From Gammaproteobacteria bacterium (lineage in GTDB: Bacteria; Pseudomonadota; Gammaproteobacteria; Steroidobacterales; Steroidobacteraceae), in contig PKRE01000007.1 of assembly GCA_017577615.1 (NCBI GenBank), positions 140,333-204,332 on the forward strand: a DNA stretch of 64,000 nucleotides, in the 5' to 3' direction. A model generated the notes under the pieces. The model saw nothing but the letters and a program-made list of their open reading frames with translations, did no database searches and had not been told where the DNA came from. Shown one piece after another: positions 43,132 through 52,023 of this stretch (position 1 is the stretch's first letter; every line of letters starts with the position of its first letter). Position numbers and translations under genes: made by a program.

Positions 43132-43506
43132 ATGCAACCGAATCCCGTCATCTGGTTCGAGATCTACGTCAGCAACCTGGAACGCGCGAGGCGCTTTTAC
43201 GAGACCGTCTTCCAGGTGCAGCTCAATAAGCTCGACACACCCGCGCCAGACATCGAGATGTTGAGCTTTCCGATGCAGAAACACGCCGCAGGCGCGGCGG
43301 GCGCACTTTGTAAGATGCCCGGCTACCATCCCGGAATGGGAACGGTCGTCTACTTTGCCTGCGAGGATTGCGCTGTCGAAGAAGCTCGTGTCCAGCGCGC
43401 CGGCGGTCACGTCATAAGGCCCAAGATGTCGATCGGGCAATACGGCGCCATCTCACTCGTCGTCGACACCGAAGGCAACATGATCGGCCTGCACTCGATG
43501 AAGTGA
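43132..43506 (+). CDS. VOC (glyoxalase/dioxygenase fold) family protein
   Basis: A 124-residue single-domain VOC protein: PVIWFEIYVSNLERARRFYE, then GTVVYFACEDCAVEEARVQ and YGAISLVVDTEGNMIGLHS. Members bind metals or act on small hydrophobic or antibiotic substrates; this one is unassigned. AGGAG lies 9 bases before ATG 43132. It ends 4 bases before the convergent LysR gene. Confidence 0.85.
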   Translation: MQPNPVIWFEIYVSNLERARRFYETVFQVQLNKLDTPAPDIEMLSFPMQKHAAGAAGALCKMPGYHPGMGTVVYFACEDCAVEEARVQRAGGHVIRPKMSIGQYGAISLVVDTEGNMIGLHSMK

Positions 43507-43510
43507 GCGT

Positions 43511-44398
43511 CTATGCCAACGTCCGCGTGCTTTCGAGCAATGCGGATACGACTGCCGATGCCGCCGTCGAGAGCTGCTGGTCCCGACGCATGATCACCCC
43601 AACGGGTTTGCGCACGATCGGTCGATACAAGCGCAGACACCGTACCCCAAGCGCACGCATCTGTGGCTCGCACAGTGCCGGCACCGCGCTCACGCCGAGA
43701 CCCGAGGCGACCAGCTTTCCCACTGTCGTGAGCTGATGACACTCGAGCGCGACACGCAATGTCAGCCCATTCTCCTCCAGCGCGCGCCGTAGCAGCTGCC
43801 GCACCGTGGACGGGTCCTGGAGCGCAATGAAGTCATGAGCAAGGAGATTCGACCACGTGATCGCCTTGGCACGCGTCAGCACGGAAGTCGGCGGCACGAT
43901 CGCGATGAAGCGGTCGACGAACAGCGGCTGGAAAGCAAGCTCCTCCGAATCGGGCTCGAACGAGAAGCCGAGCTCCACTCGGCCGGCGCTCACCATCTCG
44001 AGCACCGCTTCGTGAATGACATCGTGGACGGCGATCTGCACGCCAGGATGACGGCCCCGAAAATCCTTCAAGATGCGCGGCAGCACATTGGCGGCAAAGG
44101 ACGGCATGGCAGCGATGGACACGTGACCGCGCTGGAGCGTGAAGCGCTGGCGACATTGCTCGCGGACGTTCTCCCAATCAGCCAGCAACTGCAGCGCCTT
44201 CGGTAACAGCTCGGCACCTTCCGGCGTGAGCCGCACCTGCCGCGTCGTACGCGAGAAGAGCCGGCCGCCGAGTTCCTCTTCCAACGTGCGTATGGCAAGG
44301 CTCAAAGCCGGCTGCGACAAATGCAGTCGTTCACAGGCGCGCGCGAAGCTCAGCGTCTGCGCCACCGCCACGAAGGCTTGCAGCTGCCTCGGAGTCAT
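43511..44398 (-). CDS. LysR family transcriptional regulator
   Basis: A 295-residue LysR regulator with N-terminal helix-turn-helix (MTPRQLQAFVAVAQTLSF, then ARACERLHLSQPALSLAIRT) and a two-lobe effector domain. Family alignment fixes the start at ATG 44398. It is divergent from scoA-scoB-thiolase and probably controls them; the effector is unknown. It converges with the VOC gene. Confidence 0.9.
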   Translation of the reverse strand: MTPRQLQAFVAVAQTLSFARACERLHLSQPALSLAIRTLEEELGGRLFSRTTRQVRLTPEGAELLPKALQLLADWENVREQCRQRFTLQRGHVSIAAMPSFAANVLPRILKDFRGRHPGVQIAVHDVIHEAVLEMVSAGRVELGFSFEPDSEELAFQPLFVDRFIAIVPPTSVLTRAKAITWSNLLAHDFIALQDPSTVRQLLRRALEENGLTLRVALECHQLTTVGKLVASGLGVSAVPALCEPQMRALGVRCLRLYRPIVRKPVGVIMRRDQQLSTAASAVVSALLESTRTLA

Positions 44399-44496
44399 AA
44401 ATTGGTTTTCTAAATGAATTCCCAGAAAAATCAAAATTAACAATACAAATATGCTGGGCCAAGCTTTGTGCGGACTTGCAGCAAGAGACTGTTCGC

Positions 44497-45198
44497 ATGG
44501 CTGGATTTGATAAACGCGTTAACAGCCTGGAAGAGGCCCTGCAGGGTCTCACAGACAACATGACCATCATCGTTGGAGGGTTCGGACTTTGCGGCATCCC
44601 GGAGAACCTCATCGCTCAGATCGCTCGCATGGGCGTCAAGGGGCTCACCGTCGTCTCCAACAATTGCGGCGTCGATGACTTCGGCCTCGGCCTTCTGCTG
44701 CACAAACGGCAAATCAAGAAGATGATCGCTTCCTACGTCGGCGAGAATGCCACGTTCGAGCGGCAGCTTCTCTCCGGTGAGCTCGAGGTGGAGCTCGTCC
44801 CGCAGGGCACTCTGGCGGAACGCATTCGCGCGGGCGGCGCGGGCATCCCTGCGTTCTACACGGCGACCGGTTACGGAACACCGGTTGCAGAAGGCAAGGA
44901 AGTCCGCGCCTTCTGTGGCCGTAACTACATTCTCGAACGAGCCATCACCGGCGATTTCGCGCTCATCAAGGGCTGGAAAGCGGACTGGTACGGCAACATC
45001 GTCTATCGCTACACCGCCAGGAACTTCAATCCTGCCGTTGCGACGGCAGGGCGTATCACAGTCGCCGAAGTCGAGGAGATCGTAGAGCCAGGCCAATTGG
45101 ATCCGAACGAAATCCACACACCCGGCATCTACGTCGATCGGCTCATCCAAGGCACATTCGAGAAGCGGATTGAACGACGCACCACGCGACCCAGCTGA
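44497..45198 (+). CDS. scoA: 3-oxoacid CoA-transferase subunit A
   Basis: A 233-residue subunit that moves CoA from succinyl-CoA to acetoacetate or a similar 3-oxo acid. Diagnostic blocks are TIIVGGFGLCGIPENLI, VSNNCGVDDFGLGLLL, and LVPQGTLAERIRAGGAGIPA (SCOT family). ATG 44497 is preferred over a TTG at 44476. It is the first gene of scoA-scoB-thiolase and opposite the LysR gene. The enzyme could use acetoacetate from the tyrosine pathway in this window, or beta-ketoadipate as in PcaI. Confidence 0.9.
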   Translation: MAGFDKRVNSLEEALQGLTDNMTIIVGGFGLCGIPENLIAQIARMGVKGLTVVSNNCGVDDFGLGLLLHKRQIKKMIASYVGENATFERQLLSGELEVELVPQGTLAERIRAGGAGIPAFYTATGYGTPVAEGKEVRAFCGRNYILERAITGDFALIKGWKADWYGNIVYRYTARNFNPAVATAGRITVAEVEEIVEPGQLDPNEIHTPGIYVDRLIQGTFEKRIERRTTRPS

Positions 45199-45206
45199 GA
45201 CGAACC

Positions 45207-45860
45207 ATGGCACTGACACGCGAGCAAATGGCACAGCGTGCCGCACGCGAGCTGCGCGACGGCGATTACGTCAATCTCGGCATCGGCATTCCAACGCTGG
45301 TGGCCAACTATGTGCCGCCCGGCATCGACGTCATGTTTCATTCGGAGAACGGATTGATCGGCGTCGGACCGTTCCCAACAGAGGACGAGATCGATGCCGA
45401 CTTGATCAATGCCGGGAAGCAAACGATCACGGCGCGAGTCGGGGCAGCCGTGTTCTCGTCCGAGGAGTCCTTCGCGATGATTCGCGGCGGTCACATCGAC
45501 CTGACGATCCTCGGCGCGTTCGAGGTGGACATCGAAGGCAATCTCGCCTCCTGGATGATCCCTGGCAAGATGGTGAAGGGTATGGGCGGCGCAATGGATC
45601 TGGCAGCGGGCGCCACCAACATTCTCGTCGTCATGACACATGCAATCGATGGCAAGTCGAAGTTGCTCAATCGTTGCACGCTGCCCTTGACCGGTCGCGG
45701 CTGTGTCCGACGCGTGCTCACCGATCTCGCCTACCTCGACATCGCCGACGGCGCGTTCATCCTGCGTGAGCGAGCGCCGGGCGTCAGCATCGAAGAGATC
45801 AAGAGCAAGACCGAGGGCCGTCTGATCATTCCGGACTCGGTGCCCGAGATGCAGTTGTGA
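45207..45860 (+). CDS. scoB: 3-oxoacid CoA-transferase subunit B
   Basis: A 217-residue subunit with the catalytic Glu in FHSENGLIGVG and the block MDLAAGATNILVVMTH. GDYVNLGIGIPTLVANYVPP at the N terminus is typical. It lies 9 bases after scoA and forms the heterodimer's second half. Its stop overlaps a GTG of the thiolase frame (45857). Confidence 0.92.
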   Translation: MALTREQMAQRAARELRDGDYVNLGIGIPTLVANYVPPGIDVMFHSENGLIGVGPFPTEDEIDADLINAGKQTITARVGAAVFSSEESFAMIRGGHIDLTILGAFEVDIEGNLASWMIPGKMVKGMGGAMDLAAGATNILVVMTHAIDGKSKLLNRCTLPLTGRGCVRRVLTDLAYLDIADGAFILRERAPGVSIEEIKSKTEGRLIIPDSVPEMQL

Positions 45861-45883
45861 GTTACAGGATGGGAACATCAAAG

Positions 45884-47059
45884 ATGCACGACGTCGTCAT
45901 TGTCGCAGCCACTCGCACCGCCATCGGCGCGTTCAATGGGGCTCTCGCGGACGTGCCCGCGGTCGACCTCGGTGCGACAGTGCTGCGCGCTCTGCTGGAA
46001 AAAACAGGAATCGCGGCAGAGACGGTCGATGAGGTCGTCATGGGTCAGGTGTTGACTGCTGGCGCTGGACAGAATCCTGCCCGGCAAGCTGCCATCAAGG
46101 CCGGACTGCCGGTGACCGTGCCAGCGATGACGGTCAACAAGGTGTGTGGCTCTGGGCTGGCTGCCGTCCGCCTCGCCGCGCAATCGATCCGACTCGGCGA
46201 AGCGCAGATCGCGATCGCCGGCGGAATGGAAAGCATGAGCCAAGCCCCGCACATCGTGACCGGCATGCGAGGGGGCGTGCGCATGGGGCATCAAACCATG
46301 CTCGACTCCATGATCGCCGATGGACTTTGGGACGCGTTTAACGATTGTCACATGGGCGTGACGGCGGAGAATCTCGCCAAACGTCACAACATCTCGCGCG
46401 AGCAGCAGGATCAATACGCACTCCTCTCGCAACGACGCGCAGCGCAAGCGATTGAGCAGGGCCACTTCGCTTCGCAGATCACGCCCGTGATAGTGAAGAG
46501 GAAAAAGGAAAGCGTCACGTTCGATCGCGACGAGCAACCGCGGCCGGACAGCACCATGGAAGCGCTTGCCAAGCTACGACCCGTCTTCGACCCCAACGGC
46601 ACCGTGACGGCCGGTAACGCCTCCACCCTCAATGACGGCGCCGCCGCCGTGATGTTGATGAGCGCGCAGCGCGCCGCAGAGCTCGGCGTGTCAGTCATGG
46701 CGCGCATTGCTGGCTATGCGAGCGCGGGCGTCGATCCAGCATACATGGGGGAAGGCCCCGTGCCTGCAACACGGCGCTGCTTGGAAAAGCTTGGCTGGGA
46801 TCTGGGCTCGGTGGACCTGATTGAGGCGAACGAGGCGTTCGCCGCGCAATCACTGACGGTGGTCAAGGAACTCGGGCTCGACGTCTCGAAAGTGAACGTG
46901 AACGGTGGCGCGATTGCGCTAGGCCATCCGATCGGTGCGTCCGGCTGCCGGATTCTCGTGACGCTTCTCTATGAGATGGAGCGTCGTGACGTTCGCCGCG
47001 GGCTCGCCACGCTTTGCATCGGCGGCGGCCAAGGTATTGCGCTCGCTGTCGAACGGTGA
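45884..47059 (+). CDS. Acetyl-CoA acetyltransferase (thiolase)
   Basis: A 391-residue thiolase. The acylated Cys is in NKVCGSGL near residue 88, His in EANEAFAAQS and GHPIGASGCRI, and C-terminal Cys in TLCIGGGQG. The start at ATG 45884 aligns with AtoB-type enzymes (MHDVVIVAATRTAIGAF); a GTG at 45857 overlapping scoB would add 9 residues. It would split acetoacetyl-CoA (or 3-oxoadipyl-CoA) made by ScoAB. It converges with mmsA. Confidence 0.92.
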   Translation: MHDVVIVAATRTAIGAFNGALADVPAVDLGATVLRALLEKTGIAAETVDEVVMGQVLTAGAGQNPARQAAIKAGLPVTVPAMTVNKVCGSGLAAVRLAAQSIRLGEAQIAIAGGMESMSQAPHIVTGMRGGVRMGHQTMLDSMIADGLWDAFNDCHMGVTAENLAKRHNISREQQDQYALLSQRRAAQAIEQGHFASQITPVIVKRKKESVTFDRDEQPRPDSTMEALAKLRPVFDPNGTVTAGNASTLNDGAAAVMLMSAQRAAELGVSVMARIAGYASAGVDPAYMGEGPVPATRRCLEKLGWDLGSVDLIEANEAFAAQSLTVVKELGLDVSKVNVNGGAIALGHPIGASGCRILVTLLYEMERRDVRRGLATLCIGGGQGIALAVER

Positions 47060-47101
47060 CGTGCGCTTCGCACAGCGGCACAGTCACCGTCCGCCTACAG
47101 C

Positions 47102-48598
47102 CTATTTAAACGTCGGCATCGTGAACTCCGCCTCGCCGCCTGCGCTCTCCGGCCAACGTTGGGTCACACTCTTCAGGCGCGTGTAGAAGCGGACACCTTC
47201 CAGTCCGTAGATGTGGTGATCGCCGAACAGCGAGCTGCGCCAGCCACCGAAGCTGTAGTAGGCCGCCGGCACGGGCAGTGGCACATTGATGCCCACCATG
47301 CCGACCTCGATCTGTGAGGCGAACGCGCGCGCGACTCGGCCGCTGTTCGTGAAGACTGCGGTGCCGTTTGCATACGGATGCGCATTGATGAGCCGCACCG
47401 CTTCGCTCAAGCTCTGCACACGAACGACACACAGCACAGGACCGAAGATCTCTTCTCGGTAGATGCGCATGTGCGGCTGCACGGCATCGAACAAGGTCCC
47501 TCCCAGGTAGAACCCCCCTTCACCGCCCGGCACTTGGATCGTTCTGCCATCGACGATCAGCCGTGCTCCCTCCTCTACGCCTGTAGCGATGTACTCCTTC
47601 ACGCGCTGCAGATGCTCGTCGCTCACGAGCGGTCCCATCTCCGTGCGTTCGTCGTCCGGTGGACCCACACGCAACGCCTTCACTGCGGGCGACAAGCGCT
47701 CGATCAACGCTTCCGCAACTGCATCGCCGACAGCGACCACGACCGAGATCGCCATGCAGCGCTCGCCGGAGGAACCGAACGCAGCACCGAGCAATGCCGA
47801 CACCGCCTGATCCAGATCGGCATCGGGCATGATGACCGCGTGATTCTTGGCTCCCCCGAGTGCCTGCACGCGCTTACCGTGCTTCGTCCCTTCCAGATAC
47901 ACGTAGCGCGCAACCGGTGTCGAGCCGACGAAACTGATGGCCGCTATCTGCGGATGCTCCAGTAGTGCATCGACCGCCTCCTTGCCACCATGAACGACGT
48001 TGAACGCGCCGTCCGGCACGCCGGCCTCCTTCAGCAATTGCGCCAACCGCAGCGAGACTGATGGATCTTTCTCCGAGGGCTTCAACACGAACGTGTTGCC
48101 GCATGCAAGCGCGAGCGGAAACATCCACATCGGCACCATCGCGGGGAAGTTGAACGGCGTGATGCCAGCAACGACGCCCAGCGGCTGACGAAGGCTGAAC
48201 GCATCGAGCCCACCGCCAACATTCTCGCTGTATTCGCCTTTGAGCAGATGGGGAATACCGCAGGCAAACTCGACCACCTCCAGCCCGCGCACGATCTCCC
48301 CGCGCGCATCGCTGATCGTCTTGCCATGCTCGGCTGCAATCAACTTTGCAAGCTCATCCATCTCGCGCTCGACCAGCTCTCGAAATCGGAACAGCACGCG
48401 CGCGCGACGCACAGGCGCCATCGTCACCCATTGCGCACAGGCGGCGTGGGCGCTTCGCACCGCTGCATCCACTTCGCTGCGAGAAGCAAGCGGCACGCTT
48501 GCGGTCACAGTCCCTCGCGCCGGATTGAAGACGTGGCTGCTGCGCCCGGAACGCCCTGCCACAGGGTGCCCGTCGATCCAATGATGTAAGACCTTCAC
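47102..48598 (-). CDS. mmsA: Methylmalonate-semialdehyde dehydrogenase (CoA-acylating)
   Basis: A 498-residue aldehyde dehydrogenase. GVVAGITPFNFPAMVPMWMF and the catalytic Cys in GSSGERCMAIS are specific to the MMSDH subfamily, which forms propionyl-CoA or acetyl-CoA from the semialdehydes of valine, thymine and inositol catabolism. ATG 48598 gives MKVLHHWIDGHP. The stop TAG is followed on the minus strand by GCTGTAGG of the dispersed heptamer. It is not in an operon with the neighbouring thiolase. Confidence 0.92.
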   Translation of the reverse strand: MKVLHHWIDGHPVAGRSGRSSHVFNPARGTVTASVPLASRSEVDAAVRSAHAACAQWVTMAPVRRARVLFRFRELVEREMDELAKLIAAEHGKTISDARGEIVRGLEVVEFACGIPHLLKGEYSENVGGGLDAFSLRQPLGVVAGITPFNFPAMVPMWMFPLALACGNTFVLKPSEKDPSVSLRLAQLLKEAGVPDGAFNVVHGGKEAVDALLEHPQIAAISFVGSTPVARYVYLEGTKHGKRVQALGGAKNHAVIMPDADLDQAVSALLGAAFGSSGERCMAISVVVAVGDAVAEALIERLSPAVKALRVGPPDDERTEMGPLVSDEHLQRVKEYIATGVEEGARLIVDGRTIQVPGGEGGFYLGGTLFDAVQPHMRIYREEIFGPVLCVVRVQSLSEAVRLINAHPYANGTAVFTNSGRVARAFASQIEVGMVGINVPLPVPAAYYSFGGWRSSLFGDHHIYGLEGVRFYTRLKSVTQRWPESAGGEAEFTMPTFK

Positions 48599-49123
48599 TC
48601 TCGCCCCTTCCGACGCTTTTGCCTAATCAACAATGACGATGGTCGCTAGCACGCGTCCGCAGCCGACTTCTCGAGCCACGACGCTGCCTGCAGCTCCAGG
48701 ATACACGATCAAGCGTGCGCGACCCGCCCCGATGAGACGTGCGGAGTTTTCGGCGCCTGCCGGAGACGCTTGACAAGGTTGTCGCGTCGGGATGCAGGAC
48801 CGTGCGTCCGATCGGATCGCCCTTCCTGCACCGCCACCGAGGACGGACAAATGTCCGACTGAGGCGCATCGCGCCGGCGCGATCTCTCCTAGCCAGATTG
48901 AGGTAACTACGATATCTTCTTGATCTATATCGAACATAACTCTACAGCTCGACAGGGGGGATACATGAACAAGCGTTCCGTGAGCCGCATCTTGGCTGGC
49001 CTCTGCGGCGCACCGACGACATTGGCTTGACTCGAACGTCGCCGCTTCTCGTTGTCCTCCCAACGAGCCCTGCCCAGCTCAGGCAGAAGCAAGCCCTGAA
49101 AGGACGCGCGGAGAGTCGCCGCT
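48599..49123. other. Intergenic region, only a leader-like 21-codon ORF
   Basis: About 525 bases without a clear gene. A 21-codon frame at 48965-49030 (MNKRSVSRILAGLCGAPTTLA, read in parts) follows GGGGGG and resembles the start of a signal peptide; it could be a truncated TonB-receptor start or an artefact. No other signal was found. Confidence 0.4.
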
Positions 49124-50517
49124 ATGGCACAAGCCGAAGGCGCCGCCAAGATAGACATAGTCACTGCGATCGCGGATGACGGCTGGCCCCGTGCGCCGTA
49201 CGCCTGGTACGTCCTGTTCCTGCTGATCTTGGTCTACGCAGTAGCCACGCTGGATCGCGTTGTCATCGGGCTTCTCGTCGACGCGATGAAACGCGATCTT
49301 GGTTTGAGCGACACCAGCATCTCCTTGCTCATCGGCTTGGCGTTCTCGCTCTTCTACACCATCGCCAGCCTGCCGGTCGGCATCCTGATCGATCGTTACC
49401 GGCGTGTGCCCATTCTCACTGCGAGCCTCGTGCTGTTCAGCGTGGCGACGGCGCCTTCGGTGTCGCGTCAAGCTTCGCTGCGTTGTTCATCGCGCGCATG
49501 TTCATCGGGGCCGGCGAAGCCGCGGTGACACCCACGATGTCGTCTCTCATCGCGGACTATTTCCGTCCCGAGCTACGCGCCAAGGCTTACAGCTTCTACA
49601 TGTTGGGTGGGTCGATCGGCACGAGCCTTGCGTATCTGGTCGGCGCCTCGACGCTCTATCTTTCGACCTGGCTGCAGGCGCACGCTGGCCTGCTGGGGAG
49701 CTTTCGAGACTGGCAACTCGTGTTCATCTTCTCCGGCCTCGCCGGTCTGATTCTCGCACTGCTCTTCGGGCTGACAGTTCGCGAGCCGGTTCGGCGCGAG
49801 ACGGCACCTTCGACCTCGGGCGCGCCCCGCCTCGGGCAGATCCTTCGGGACCTGAGCGCGAATCTTTTCGAGAAGAAGCTGGCCTATCTTGCCATCATCG
49901 GCGGCGCCGTGATGAACGTCTTTCTGATCGCCGCCCAGCTCAGCTGGTACCCGACACTGTTCGTCAGGGTGTTCGGCCTGCAACCTGCGGAAGTGGGCGG
50001 ACTGCTGGCCGTCGTCGGCGTGCCCTCGGGAATCGTCAGCGCGCTGGCCAGCGGCTTCATCATGGCGTGGCTCGTCAAGCGCGGGCGTTTGGATGCGCCG
50101 CTGATCATGATGCTGGTCCAAGCGATCATTTGGGGAACACTCGGCGTTGCCAAGAGCTTGGCACCGAGCGTCACTACCTCAGTTGCATTGCATCTCATCA
50201 CCTCGCTCAGCGCCAACTTCGGCTTGCCCGCTGCGTTCTTCGGGTTGACGCAGATCACCCACAACCGCCTGCGCGGTCAGATGACTGCGCTCTACACAAT
50301 CATCTACGGCTTGATCTCGATCACACTGGGGCCGTTAGCAGTCGGCTTGTTGTCGGACTACGTATTCACTTCGCCCACGGGTGTTGCTTACTCGCTCGCC
50401 TCGGTCTTCGCGATTGGCTCGCTCACCGGAATCAGCCTCCTCCTGATCGGATGGAAGGACTTCGTCGCCGCATCCATTCGCGTCAAAGGCCATACGGCCG
50501 CAGCGGAGGGACAGTAG
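49124..50517 (+). pseudogene. MFS transporter with a frameshift
   Basis: One major-facilitator transporter read in two frames. 49124-49455 gives the N-terminal part (WYVLFLLILVYAVATLDRVV; FSLFYTIASLPVGILIDRYR); the rest continues in the +2 frame from about 49452 as AFGVASSFAALFIARMFIGA and on to 50517. The join is at GCGACGGCGCCTTCGGTG, where a single base loss restores ...TAAFGVA.... It resembles spinster-type MFS proteins. A sequencing error, a real mutation or a programmed shift cannot be told apart here. GGAGAG precedes ATG 49124. Confidence 0.8.
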
Positions 50518-50599
50518 ACGATTGGGAGACGGGCGAGCGCGTGAGACGAGCGTGGGTCTTCCGACATTTGCTCGACGCGTCGAGTGAGGACCAAACATC

Positions 50600-51076
50600 A
50601 TGAGCCTTTCGTTCGCGAGATTGACGATCTTCTGCAAGAACGCAGAACGTTCCTTGGCGTTCTATCGAGATCTGCTTGGTCTGGTCGTCGTCGAAGACAA
50701 GGTGATCGAAGGGGCAGCTGCCGGTGCGCTGCTGCAGCTGCCTCCGTGTCGGATACGAATCATCTTCCTGGCGTCATCGCCGGATTTACCCATCATTGTA
50801 GGGCTGTTCGAGATCGATGGGCCGCAGCTGCAAGCGATGCAGCCTCCGATCGGACAACCTGCCACAGGTCAGACCTCGCTGGTGCTCGAGACCGATGAGT
50901 TCGATCGACTGGCAGAGCGATTGAAAGCGGCCAATGTACGTTTCTTCACCCCGCCGCATCGTTACATCAAGTCCACTCCCACTGCACGGTCGCCAGCAGG
51001 GACGTACTGCCAGATGATCGTCTATGACCCCGACGATGTGCTCGTGGGAATTGGACAGATTCTGCCGCTCGAGTGA
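50600..51076 (+). CDS. VOC family protein
   Basis: A 158-residue VOC protein: LSFARLTIFCKNAERSLAFY, RDLLGLVVVEDKVIEGAAAG, and a C-terminal TYCQMIVYDPDDVLVGIGQI. The helix-strand pattern is of the glyoxalase I fold; function unassigned. It starts at ATG 50600 after the MFS remnant and precedes the membrane protein gene; the two may form a pair with it, but the substrates are unknown. Confidence 0.82.
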   Translation: MSLSFARLTIFCKNAERSLAFYRDLLGLVVVEDKVIEGAAAGALLQLPPCRIRIIFLASSPDLPIIVGLFEIDGPQLQAMQPPIGQPATGQTSLVLETDEFDRLAERLKAANVRFFTPPHRYIKSTPTARSPAGTYCQMIVYDPDDVLVGIGQILPLE

Positions 51077-51174
51077 TTTGATTGCGGACAGTCATACGCG
51101 GTCACGCGCAGCGCCATGCACTCCCAAAAAGCCGACTGCTACCAAGAGATGACGGTTACGTGCTGGAGCCACCG

Positions 51175-51837
51175 ATGCTAGAGAGGGTTCTCTGGGTTAT
51201 CCATATCGCCACGTTGGGCTACTGGTTCGGTGCGGAGCTGGTCATCAACGCGACATCCAGGTATGTCTGCTACAGCGACGCCATGCCGATGCGCGAGCGC
51301 ACGCGATTGCTACAGCACGTGCTCGACGTCGATCAGCACGTGCGCTATGCGCTGGTCATCCAGTTCGGCCTTGGCTTCGCGTTGGGGGCGCTGTTCGGCT
51401 ATCTGCCCGGTGGCAGCAAGACCGCGATCGGCTTCGGCGTGTTCGCTGTACTGTGGCTGATCTACGTCGAAGTCGTGCACCGTCTGCGGCAGCGACCGAT
51501 CGGGAAGAAGCTCGCCGCGTTCGATCGCGGCTCGCGCTACGTGTTGCTGATTTGCCTATTGACGGTTGCGGTGGGGCTCATTGGACGAGAATGGGATCTG
51601 CCACTATGGATCCGGTGGAAGCTGGCGTTGTTTGCCGGCGTGATGGCGTGCGGCGTCGCCATTAGGCTGTCCGTGCTCGCACGATTCCGGGTTTGGGCCA
51701 TCATGGAGCGTGACGGGCCGGCTGACGAGCACAATGCCATCGTGAAACAAACCTACATCGTCTCAACTGCGATCCTCGTGCTGCTATGGCTGCTGATCTT
51801 TACGATGGTCGGGCTCAGCATCTACAAGCCGCTGTGA
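51175..51837 (+). CDS. Hypothetical membrane protein
   Basis: A 220-residue protein with about five to six hydrophobic segments (LERVLWVIHIATLGYWFGAE, VIQFGLGFALGALFGYLP, GVFAVLWLIYVEVV, LLICLLTVAVGLIG, LALFAGVMACGVAIRLSVLA, STAILVLLWLLIFTMVGLSI). I do not recognise its family. ATG 51175 has GGAG 8 bases upstream; upstream codons to a TTG at 51082 are basic and unconserved. It follows the VOC gene by about 100 bases. Confidence 0.7.
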   Translation: MLERVLWVIHIATLGYWFGAELVINATSRYVCYSDAMPMRERTRLLQHVLDVDQHVRYALVIQFGLGFALGALFGYLPGGSKTAIGFGVFAVLWLIYVEVVHRLRQRPIGKKLAAFDRGSRYVLLICLLTVAVGLIGREWDLPLWIRWKLALFAGVMACGVAIRLSVLARFRVWAIMERDGPADEHNAIVKQTYIVSTAILVLLWLLIFTMVGLSIYKPL

Positions 51838-51970
51838 AGACCTGTCTGGATGCTGTCGGCTGGCCAGGTTGCGTAGCTGCCATTGAGCAGGACCCGCAGA
51901 AAAAAGAAAAGCGCTTGCGGACGAGATGCCGCGAAGCGCGGCGGTAATCGACCTCGAGATCGGCGCCAGA

Positions 51971-52005
51971 TAAGAAAAAGGCCGGCCAGATCGCTCTGGC
52001 CGGCC
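51971..52005 (-). terminator. Intrinsic terminator of the TonB receptor gene
   Basis: On the minus strand a 10-bp stem GGCCGGCCAG/CTGGCCGGCC is followed by TTTTTCTTA. It ends transcription of the receptor gene just past its stop at 52024. Confidence 0.88.
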
Positions 52006-52023
52006 TCGCTTCTTACTCGCTTC

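Noticed and set aside
48965..49030. 21-codon leader-like ORF
   Set aside because: Too short and unconserved by eye to call a gene; kept only as a note in the intergenic entry.
48623..49063. 146-codon minus-strand frame in the mmsA-MFS gap
   Set aside because: No recognisable pattern and mixed codon use; likely non-coding.
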